Of a stretch of 5,068 bases of DNA, positions 1 through 5,068 are shown piece by piece (the first letter of the stretch is position 1; the number at the start of each line of letters is the position of its first letter). The notes under the pieces were generated by a model. It ran no database searches, was not told where the DNA came from, and saw only the letters and a list, made by a program, of their open reading frames with translations. The stretch comes from Saprospiraceae bacterium (GTDB lineage Bacteria > Bacteroidota > Bacteroidia > Chitinophagales > Saprospiraceae). Position numbers and translations under genes: made by a program. The stretch spans positions 1 through 5,068 of the forward strand of contig JABWAJ010000436.1 in the NCBI GenBank assembly GCA_013361075.1. The letters are read 5' to 3'.

Positions 1-150
1 GGTCGCATGGTGAAAATGTTTAAAGGGAATTATGGTGCAGGTCGCCATACCCTGGAACTGGAAGCGAAAGACCTGCCCAAAGGAGTGTTGTACTACACCT
101 TGAGGGCAGGCAGCTTCACTGCCACACGCGGCATGATCGTACAAGAATAA
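1..150 (+). CDS. C-terminal end of a T9SS-exported protein (type A sorting domain), 5' truncated
   Basis: Frame 1 is open from the first base to TAA at 148-150 and gives 49 residues, starting GRMVKMFKGNYGAG and ending GMIVQE. The pattern is that of the type IX secretion system type A C-terminal sorting domain: a Gly-rich turn, then HTLELEAKDLPKGV, then YYTLRAGSFTATRGMIV. In this family the domain directs a Sec-exported protein through the outer-membrane T9SS translocon, where it is usually cleaved and the cargo is released or anchored to the surface. The passenger part lies outside the window, so the protein's activity (adhesin, hydrolase, other) cannot be told. The in-frame ATG codons at 7 and 16 lie inside the domain and are not starts. 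A strong terminator follows 27 bases after the stop, so this is the last gene of its transcript. The sorting-domain call is fairly firm; a FlgD-type Ig-like end, which is closely related, is the main alternative. Confidence 0.85.
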   Translation, partial: GRMVKMFKGNYGAGRHTLELEAKDLPKGVLYYTLRAGSFTATRGMIVQE

Positions 151-177
151 AATTGTGGAGCAAAACTTGTAGTTTCG

Positions 178-204
178 GAGCCGGGCCTTTTGCCCGGCTC
201 TTTT
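178..204 (+). terminator. Strong intrinsic terminator after the T9SS-cargo gene
   Basis: A perfect 9-bp GC-rich stem, GAGCCGGGC (178-186) with GCCCGGCTC (192-200), closes a 5-base loop CTTTT and is followed by TTTT at 201-204. It starts 27 bases after the stop codon at 150. Stem and T-run fit rho-independent termination of the + strand gene. The T-run is short, which may explain the second terminator further down. Confidence 0.9.
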
Positions 205-216
205 AGAACCTTACAA

Positions 217-232
217 ACTTGTGCTCACAAGT
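217..232. repeat. 16-base palindrome between the two terminators
   Basis: ACTTGTG (217-223) and CACAAGT (226-232) form perfect 7-base arms around the 2-base centre CT. The half-sequence AAACTTGT also occurs at 163-170, just upstream of the first terminator. With a 2-base centre it would fold poorly as RNA, so a dimeric protein-binding site is as likely as a hairpin. No function can be assigned. Confidence 0.4.
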
Positions 233-290
233 ACAAAGAAGTTCATGTGCAATATTATTGGCAAAATGTATTGCATGTTTGTTTTTGTAG

Positions 291-319
291 GGTCGGGGGT
301 CATATCCCGACCTTTTTTT
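291..319 (+). terminator. Second intrinsic terminator, tandem to the first
   Basis: GGTCGGG (291-297) pairs with CCCGACC (306-312) across the 8-base loop GGTCATAT, followed by seven T at 313-319. The stem can gain a G-U and an A-U pair at its base (290/313 and 289/314). On the - strand the stem is followed by CTACAAAAAC, not a T-run, so it works in the + direction only. It either backs up the first terminator 87 bases upstream or ends a short untranslated transcript that starts between them; I found no convincing promoter for the latter. Confidence 0.85.
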
Positions 320-369
320 ATTCAGGGGCTGTCTTGATCGGTGCTTTATCTATGATTGAGATTTAAGCT

Positions 370-416
370 TTTACGGGATAATCCGCGTTTACGAGGCAAT
401 CCGTGCGGCTATCCGC
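370..416. repeat. Short imperfect tandem repeat, 18-bp period
   Basis: TTTACGGGATAATCCG (370-385) recurs as TTTACGAGGCAATCCG (388-403), 13 of 16 positions identical, at an 18-base step. A third, 5'-shortened copy, GGCTATCCG (407-415), keeps the 3' half. The last copy also forms a small hairpin GCGG-CTAT-CCGC (405-416). It is noncoding, lies 44 bases past the AsmA stop codon and has no T-run. It looks like a fragment of a dispersed intergenic repeat, but a single window cannot show that. Confidence 0.5.
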
Positions 417-459
417 TATGTACTTACTTCGCTGTGCGTCCGAACTGAATTAATGATCA

Positions 460-3400
460 TTACCCGCCGCCATCCTTTTTTTCGGTCTCTTTCTTTTTCT
501 TGAACGGATTAAACTTATCCAGTTCTTCCTTGATTTTGTCCTTGCTGCCTTTTCCCGCACCTTCCAGGACTTCATCTACTTTTTTGCGGGCAGTTGAATC
601 GAGAACAGTACCGGCTTTTTCACCAATTTTTTCCTTCACCACCTCAGTTGCTTTGTCTTTTGCTTCTTCTACCTTTTTGTTGATGACCGCCCGCGCCGTA
701 TCAGCTGCCTGGTTGATTTTTTCTTTGGCAATTTCTTTGCCTTTTTCCAGTTCTGCTTCCGCTTTTTGACGCAGTTCTTCCTTTTGTTTGTCCAATTCGG
801 CTTTAACTTGGCCTTCGGCAGCTTCTCCAAGTGTGGCCTCTCCATCTGCGCCAAGCAACTGGAGTTTGACTTTAGGATCTGTGACAGAGCCGGTAAGGTT
901 GATCAGTACATTAACAAACTCGCTTTGTTTCAGATTTACGCCGTATTTCGATGCTTCTTTCTGCAAGGCATTCAGGCCGCTGGAAGCAGCTGCGCCAACG
1001 GCGTTTTGTTCGAGTAATTTGCGGGGCACTTTGGCTTTAATTTTATAATCCATGTCCTGTGTCAGGCTGTGTGTGCCTCCAATTTTCATGTCAATGCCCT
1101 GCACTTTGTAATCGAACTCCTTCAGTTCCACCGTGCCATTTTTTACCTCAAACCAGTTCTTGGAATCTGTCAATTTTAAATTGTCTTTCAACTCTTTGAC
1201 ATTGAGCGAATTTCCAATGGCCTGCAAGGGTTTGAAGCCTTTGATGACGCCGTCAAGGGTTTGCAGGAAGCCCTGAGCACTTAACGAAGACAAGTCGGGC
1301 ATCATGTCTTTACCCAAACGACCTTCCATGATAAGGGTGGTATTGAACAAGCCTTCGATGAATTTGCCAATTGGCGCCAACTTTTGGAAGGTATTGAAGG
1401 TATTGAAGCTTTTCTGGAAATCCATTTTTTTCAGATCGAACTTGAAATTAAAGGCAGGATTTTCCAGGTTTTTAGAGTCGTATCCTCCGGCAACAGCCAT
1501 CGTGCCGCCAAGGGTCCGGGTGGTAGCATCTTCCAGCACTACGGCCTGATTTTCAACAACAAGGCGGCCCTTCAGATTTTCCAGCACCATATTGGTATAC
1601 AGAAGCCGGTCTATATCCGCCTGAATGTTCATGGCGATATTGGCAGGCACTGCAATTGGTTCGAGGTTTTCAGTGGTTGCAGGAGCTGTAGTACTTCCCG
1701 TTGTTGCAGCAGCAACTGCAGGGTCGGTAGTCATGAATTGATTGAGATCGAGCAGTTTGGAGCGAAGCTTAATGTCGCCGCCCAGCGTTCCGTCGTCAAA
1801 CAGGTAATCGAAGGCATCGGTAATGACGCCGCTGGCCAGGAAATCACTTTTGCCAACCTGAGCACCGATGGATTCCACTTCCAGGCGATTGGGTTTTGCA
1901 TTGCCATTCAGCACGGCATTCAGTATCCGGTAGTCGGCATATACGATTTCATTCATTTTGGCATCCATGGTAAAGTCGAAACGGTCAAATGGCCGGTCGC
2001 TGGTGGCGGTAGTCTCTCCTCCCACAGGGGTTACGGGTTGTTGAGGTACGGGGTTGGTGGCAGCGGGTGCTTCTTCTGTCAGCCATTCATTGGCGTCAAA
2101 ATAATTGGAACGCACCTTCAGATTGCCCGTCATCGTTTTTTTAGGAGAAAAATAAGCCAGGATATTGTCAATGGAACCGCTGGCCTGGATATCACTTTTG
2201 CCCAATTTGGCATCAAAGCGATTGAGTTGCACATTTTGCGGGGTAAAATCCATCTGGGCATCGCGGATATTGACGGCAGGCATTTCAGGAGTTCGGTAAA
2301 CCAGGTCTTTCAACCCGAGTCTGCCATTCATGTTGACGCGCTCATAATCCTTACTTTCAATATAAGACAAGCGGGTTTTGGCTGAAATATCAGCAGAAAT
2401 AATGCCTTTAATTTGGTCAATACCCTGCATGGGAAAGGCCTGCGCCAGCTCTCCGAGGTTGATGACGCCATTTGCATCGGCATCCACATCCGGGTCAGAG
2501 ATGGGGGTTTTGAGTAAAAATTTTGCTTCAAAGGGATTGCTGCCCACTTTCATGGCAAAACGGGAAACATCAACGACCATGTTGTCAAAATTGCTGGTCG
2601 GGCTGTTTACATCTACTTTCGCCTGAATATTGGCAATGCCCAATGGCAGGTCAGGGTATTTTACATCGCCGTTTTCTACTGCCATTTGCACCCGAAAAGC
2701 AGGATATTGTTCTTTGACGCTGTTGAAGACGCCTTTTACTTCTGCAGCCAGGTTAAATTTTCCGTTGACTTTTACATTTTCGTACCCAGCAATATAAGCG
2801 CTCGGAATGAGGGAAAACAAACTTTTGAAATCGTTTTGCGGGGTACTGAGTTTCAAATCCATGGCAATGTCGTCGCCTTCGGTCGGTAGTTGCACAAAAC
2901 CTGCTGCATTTAGCCGCAATTCGTTCAGGCGCAGCACATTGTCTTTCAGGGTGTACTTGCTGTTCTTCTGATCTATATTGAAGGTGGCTTCCAGATTGGC
3001 TTTGGCCTGGTTGAGGAAGCTAATGCCTCCCTGGGTAACGGTAAGGGAGCCAATGGCGGTCTGGGTGATCAAATCAAAAACGTCAATGGTGAAATTGCCC
3101 TCCCCGCTGTGGTTCAGGTTTTTGATTTCCAGAAAAATATCAGCGCTTTTGTCATCATAAAGTACATTGGCGTCGTTGATGCTGTATTCGCGCAGGTTGA
3201 CCTGAAAACCACTGTAATCGACCTCTGCAGCAGGGGGTTCAGGGGCATCGGAAGGTTTTACAATGTCGTAATTGGCGACCCCGTCTTTCAGCACATGGAC
3301 GTTGATTTCTGGTTTTTCCAGGTGTACCGACTTGATTTCTACCGGGCCACTCCCACCCAGTACCGACATCAGATCGAGGGTGAATTCAGCAGACTGGCCG

Positions 3401-3660
3401 GCAGCCAGACGAATCCCTTCGAAGTGATCAATGCCGGTAACGGAAAAGTTTTGCATTTGAAAACTCAGGTTGGGAAAACTTCTGAACAAGGACAGGCTCA
3501 CATCCTCGAAATCTACTTTTGCGTTAAGCGTAGCATTGATTTCTTCTTTGGCGAAAGCCAGCAATTTGTCTTTGAACAGGAACGGAATGGCAAATGCCGC
3601 TGCAACAAGCAACAATAACAGCATGCCAGCAATTATGAGAATGCGCTTCGCTACTTTCAT
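460..3660 (-). CDS. AsmA-family inner-membrane-anchored periplasmic protein (1066 aa)
   Basis: This complete gene runs from ATG at 3660-3658 to TAA at 462-460. AsmA-family proteins (AsmA, TamB, YhdP) are anchored in the inner membrane, span the periplasm as an elongated beta groove and are implicated in phospholipid transport to the outer membrane; that role is inferred here from the family. Residues 1-5 are basic, about 6-28 form one hydrophobic anchor, and 29-135 match the AsmA N-terminal pattern (FEDVSLSLFRSFPNLSFQM, then KSVHLEKPEINV). Residues 140-760 are beta-rich repeats with an internal duplication (484-527 and 600-643), each copy followed by a Thr/Ala/Pro-rich linker (529-557, 644-669). 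About 770-930 fit the AsmA C-terminal region, and 938-1066 are a Lys/Glu/Ala-rich helical tail ending FNPFKKKK plus GGG. At 1066 residues it lies between E. coli AsmA (about 617) and TamB/YhdP (about 1260). The start is set by the anchor directly after it; no Shine-Dalgarno is present, as is common in Bacteroidota. The gene is monocistronic by context. Confidence 0.93.
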   Translation of the reverse strand: MKVAKRILIIAGMLLLLLVAAAFAIPFLFKDKLLAFAKEEINATLNAKVDFEDVSLSLFRSFPNLSFQMQNFSVTGIDHFEGIRLAAGQSAEFTLDLMSVLGGSGPVEIKSVHLEKPEINVHVLKDGVANYDIVKPSDAPEPPAAEVDYSGFQVNLREYSINDANVLYDDKSADIFLEIKNLNHSGEGNFTIDVFDLITQTAIGSLTVTQGGISFLNQAKANLEATFNIDQKNSKYTLKDNVLRLNELRLNAAGFVQLPTEGDDIAMDLKLSTPQNDFKSLFSLIPSAYIAGYENVKVNGKFNLAAEVKGVFNSVKEQYPAFRVQMAVENGDVKYPDLPLGIANIQAKVDVNSPTSNFDNMVVDVSRFAMKVGSNPFEAKFLLKTPISDPDVDADANGVINLGELAQAFPMQGIDQIKGIISADISAKTRLSYIESKDYERVNMNGRLGLKDLVYRTPEMPAVNIRDAQMDFTPQNVQLNRFDAKLGKSDIQASGSIDNILAYFSPKKTMTGNLKVRSNYFDANEWLTEEAPAATNPVPQQPVTPVGGETTATSDRPFDRFDFTMDAKMNEIVYADYRILNAVLNGNAKPNRLEVESIGAQVGKSDFLASGVITDAFDYLFDDGTLGGDIKLRSKLLDLNQFMTTDPAVAAATTGSTTAPATTENLEPIAVPANIAMNIQADIDRLLYTNMVLENLKGRLVVENQAVVLEDATTRTLGGTMAVAGGYDSKNLENPAFNFKFDLKKMDFQKSFNTFNTFQKLAPIGKFIEGLFNTTLIMEGRLGKDMMPDLSSLSAQGFLQTLDGVIKGFKPLQAIGNSLNVKELKDNLKLTDSKNWFEVKNGTVELKEFDYKVQGIDMKIGGTHSLTQDMDYKIKAKVPRKLLEQNAVGAAASSGLNALQKEASKYGVNLKQSEFVNVLINLTGSVTDPKVKLQLLGADGEATLGEAAEGQVKAELDKQKEELRQKAEAELEKGKEIAKEKINQAADTARAVINKKVEEAKDKATEVVKEKIGEKAGTVLDSTARKKVDEVLEGAGKGSKDKIKEELDKFNPFKKKKETEKKDGGG
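1732..2211 (-). repeat. Internal duplicated module plus linkers within the AsmA gene
   Basis: Residues 484-527 (bases 2080-2211) and 600-643 (1732-1863) align without large gaps: KLGKSDIQASGSI... KVRSNYFDANEWL against QVGKSDFLASGVI... KLRSKLLDLNQFM. DNA identity survives at the GKSD core, where both copies contain ATCACTTTTGCC on the + strand. A weaker third copy may be residues 369-409 (KVGSNPFEAKFLL... INLGELAQAF). Low-complexity linkers rich in Thr, Ala and Pro follow the two clear copies. The similarity is seen directly; calling it a structural repeat of the lipid-transfer groove is inference. Confidence 0.65.
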
Positions 3661-3686
3661 CGGCTGAATATTTTTTTAAAATTAAT

Positions 3687-3706
3687 TGACCCCGCAAGCG
3701 GGATCA
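3687..3706 (-). promoter_or_regulatory. GC-rich imperfect palindrome in the presumed AsmA leader
   Basis: TGACCCCGCAAGCGGGATCA has arms TGA-C-CCCGC and GCGGG-A-TCA with one mismatch and an AA centre. It sits 26 bases upstream of the AsmA start codon, in otherwise very A/T-rich DNA. In RNA it would fold with a CCCG/CGGG stem and a 4-base loop, then an internal mismatch and a TGA/TCA extension. It could be a leader hairpin affecting translation or stability, or an operator. The T-run following it on the - strand is weak, so a full terminator is unlikely. Confidence 0.4.
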
Positions 3707-3753
3707 GTTTTGACAAGAAAAAAATTTAACGATAATCTTCAAAATGTCGTCTG

Positions 3754-3781
3754 CAAATCTATCGAATTCCGGCTAATAGAT
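3754..3781 (-). promoter_or_regulatory. Candidate Bacteroidota promoter for the AsmA gene, with inverted repeat
   Basis: On the - strand, bases 3761-3754 read TAGATTTG, an exact match to the TAnnTTTG -7 element of Bacteroidota sigma-A promoters. No clear TTTG -33 box was found upstream of it. The inverted repeat ATCTAT (3757-3762) / ATAGAT (3776-3781), 13-base spacer, overlaps this box and could be an operator. A start site here would give a leader of roughly 85-90 bases containing the palindrome at 3687-3706. The 8-base match has four free positions' worth of ambiguity, so chance is possible. Confidence 0.35.
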
Positions 3782-3847
3782 ATTGCTCTTTGCCACATAG
3801 CTTATGGGAATATTAACGATAGACACCCTATGAGCCGGGAAAATCCA

Positions 3848-3855
3848 TACTTTTG
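3848..3855 (+). promoter_or_regulatory. Candidate -7 element for the RNase D gene
   Basis: TACTTTTG matches the Bacteroidota TAnnTTTG -7 consensus and lies 54 bases upstream of the RNase D ATG, implying a leader of about 45-50 bases. No good TTTG -33 element is visible at the expected distance. It is the only such match on the + strand between 3661 and 3909. Confidence 0.4.
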
Positions 3856-3909
3856 ATGCTCCGGTTGCTGAAAATGCACAAAGCAATGCGGTAAAAATAA
3901 CAACCCAAT

Positions 3910-5068
3910 ATGCAGACTGAAGTACAGGCCTTTCAGCTGGTTGAAAGCCAAAAGGCATTAGACGATTTTTACCGCATCAACGAACAGGCGGACTGGATGG
4001 CTTTTGATACAGAATTTGTAGGAGAAAAACGGTTCGTTACGCGACTTTGTCTGGTACAGGTTGCTACTGGAAAAGGCAATTATCTGATTGATCCTTTTGC
4101 CGTAGACGACCTTTCTCCTTTTTTGGAGCTGGTTCAAAATCCCCGGTGCATTAAAATTACCCACGCCGGCGACAATGATTACCGGTTGCTTTATACCCTG
4201 TACGGCATTACGCCGCGCAACGTTTTTGATACCCAGATTGCCGCGGGTTTTGCAGGATACAAACACCCGGTAGCTTTTCGCAAATTAGTTGAGCAGGAAC
4301 TTGGCCGCTCGCTGGATAAGGGCTATGCTGTTACCGACTGGGAAGCAAGACCCTTTCATAAAAAGCAATTGGCTTATGCCCTTGATGATGTTTTGCCGCT
4401 GTATCCAATCTGGCAGAGACTGGAAAGCCGCCTGAACAAAAGGAACCGGCTTCATTGGCTGACTGAAGAATGCCTTCAATTGGAAAATGCAGCATCCTAT
4501 ACCAAAGACCACGAACAGGAACTCATCAACAGCAACCTCATGAAATCGCTGCGCCCCAAAGAGCGCCTGTTTTTTTTGAGGCTGATGACGTGGCGCCGCG
4601 ACCAGGCTGAAAAAAAGAACTATTCCAAGGAAATGATTCTTCCGGAGCGTTACCTCGCCGTACTTGCCCGGGGCATCGCTTCCGGCAAAGAGGCTCTCCT
4701 GCACAACCGCCGGGTGCCAGACAAAATGATTGAACAGCACGGAGGTCTTTTTGAGTCTTTTTACAAACAGGAAGCGACTGAAACCGAGCGTTCCCTGCTC
4801 GCACAGGTGGTGTCACAGGAAGATTCTGAAGATCCAAAGGAGGAAATATTGCTCGAAATGCTCTATCTGCTTGTACGCCATAAATGCCTGGAAAGCGATA
4901 TTTCAGTAGGCATGGTAATGCCCAAAAACCTGTTGCGGCGCCTCAAAGCGGATGAAGATGCCGAAAACACCATTAAGGGCTGGCGCAGAGAACTGCTTGG
5001 CGATGAATTGACCAACTGGTTGTTGCGCATCAATGACCTGGAATTGCATGTAGAGGGGGGTAAAATCG
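3910..5068 (+). CDS. rnd: Ribonuclease D-type 3'-5' exoribonuclease, 3' end cut by the window
   Basis: The frame is open from ATG at 3910 to the window end (386 codons plus one base). An in-frame TAA at 3898-3900 fixes this ATG as the most upstream start; no Shine-Dalgarno is seen, only an A-rich leader. RNase D trims the 3' ends of tRNA precursors and other structured RNAs in the cytoplasm. The DEDDy exonuclease domain spans about residues 5-175: D33 and E35 in AFDTEFVGEKRF, D90 in THAGDNDYRLL, and Y156 with D160 in QLAYALDDVLPLY, so all four acidic metal ligands and the catalytic Tyr are present. FDTQIAAGF (106-114) and the region LGRSLDKGYAVTDWEARP (131-148) also fit the family. About 215-290 look like an HRDC nucleic-acid-binding domain (LRLMTWRRDQAEKKNYSKEMIL...LARGIASG), followed by a further helical segment. 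E. coli RNase D has about 375 residues, so only a short C-terminal piece should be missing. It is divergent from the AsmA gene and may have its own promoter. Confidence 0.92.
   Translation, partial: MQTEVQAFQLVESQKALDDFYRINEQADWMAFDTEFVGEKRFVTRLCLVQVATGKGNYLIDPFAVDDLSPFLELVQNPRCIKITHAGDNDYRLLYTLYGITPRNVFDTQIAAGFAGYKHPVAFRKLVEQELGRSLDKGYAVTDWEARPFHKKQLAYALDDVLPLYPIWQRLESRLNKRNRLHWLTEECLQLENAASYTKDHEQELINSNLMKSLRPKERLFFLRLMTWRRDQAEKKNYSKEMILPERYLAVLARGIASGKEALLHNRRVPDKMIEQHGGLFESFYKQEATETERSLLAQVVSQEDSEDPKEEILLEMLYLLVRHKCLESDISVGMVMPKNLLRRLKADEDAENTIKGWRRELLGDELTNWLLRINDLELHVEGGKI

Larger units (their letters stand above)
151..459. other. Convergent intergenic region, no gene seen
   Basis: These 309 bases lie between the end of the T9SS-cargo gene and the end of the AsmA gene, which run toward each other. 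No ORF with coding character was found on either strand. The left half holds two + strand terminators and a palindrome; the right half holds a short imperfect tandem repeat. No convincing T-tailed hairpin faces the - strand gene, so how the AsmA transcript ends is not visible. It may read into this region or end by a factor-dependent route. Confidence 0.7.

Noticed and set aside
451..462. Perfect 12-base palindrome TAATGATCATTA overlapping the AsmA stop codon
   Set aside because: It is A/T-rich, has no loop or T-run and would not form a stable terminator hairpin; a chance palindrome around a stop codon is the simplest reading.
463..849. Whether the charged tail of the AsmA protein is a frameshift product
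   Set aside because: The frame continues without interruption, the composition is coherently Lys/Glu/Ala-rich rather than random, and the end FNPFKKKK looks like a natural terminus.
1384..2385. A 333-codon open frame on the + strand, opposite the AsmA gene
   Set aside because: It lies wholly antisense to an intact, clearly recognised gene. Its translation is rich in His, Phe, Ile, Gly and Cys with no domain pattern, as expected of a reverse-complement reading frame.
3109..3618. A 169-codon + strand open frame opposite the AsmA N-terminal region
   Set aside because: It is antisense to the membrane anchor and AsmA N-terminal domain, and its product has no recognisable features.
3773..3958. 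A 61-codon - strand open frame across the divergent promoter region
   Set aside because: It overlaps the start of the RNase D gene and the promoter candidates, has no plausible start context, and encodes an unremarkable peptide.
4285..4740. A 151-codon - strand open frame opposite the RNase D gene
   Set aside because: The + strand frame carries all the RNase D catalytic residues; the antisense frame has no family signature and no leader of its own.
1..5068. CRISPR arrays, tRNA or rRNA genes, insertion sequences, att sites, toxin-antitoxin or defence genes
   Set aside because: No regularly spaced repeats, cloverleaf-like sequences, transposase motifs or terminal inverted repeats were seen on either strand; the two large genes leave little room for them.

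Overview
The window reads as ordinary chromosomal DNA of a Bacteroidota bacterium, plausibly a marine or environmental Saprospirales/Cytophagales-type lineage; this placement is inference. Three things support it: the first gene ends in a type IX secretion (T9SS) type A sorting domain, a signal restricted to this phylum; TAnnTTTG-like -7 boxes occur in the promoter region; and no Shine-Dalgarno sequence precedes either visible start codon, only A/T-rich leaders. Base composition is moderate, close to half GC by eye.

Layout: (1) 1-150, + strand, the last 49 codons of a secreted or cell-surface protein carrying the T9SS C-terminal sorting domain. (2) 151-459, a convergent intergenic region with two intrinsic terminators reading on the + strand (178-204 and 291-319), a short palindrome between them, and a small 18-bp-period repeat at 370-416. 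(3) 460-3660, - strand, a complete 1066-residue AsmA-family protein: one N-terminal membrane anchor, a long repetitive beta-rich periplasmic body with an internal duplication and two Thr/Ala/Pro-rich linkers, an AsmA C-terminal region, and a long Lys/Glu/Ala-rich helical tail. (4) 3661-3909, a divergent promoter region with one candidate -7 box per direction, a GC-rich hairpin in the presumed leader of the AsmA gene, and small repeats. (5) 3910 to the window end, + strand, an RNase D-type 3'-5' exoribonuclease (DEDDy exonuclease domain plus an HRDC-like domain), cut by the window edge.

The genes are not an operon: the first two converge and the last two diverge. The AsmA protein and RNase D share a promoter region, but there is no evident functional link (envelope lipid homeostasis versus RNA processing). 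I looked for defence, mobile, CRISPR, riboswitch and RNA-gene signals on both strands and saw none I could support. I do not see a previously undescribed system here. The points most worth checking are the module architecture and tail of the AsmA protein and the small intergenic repeat.
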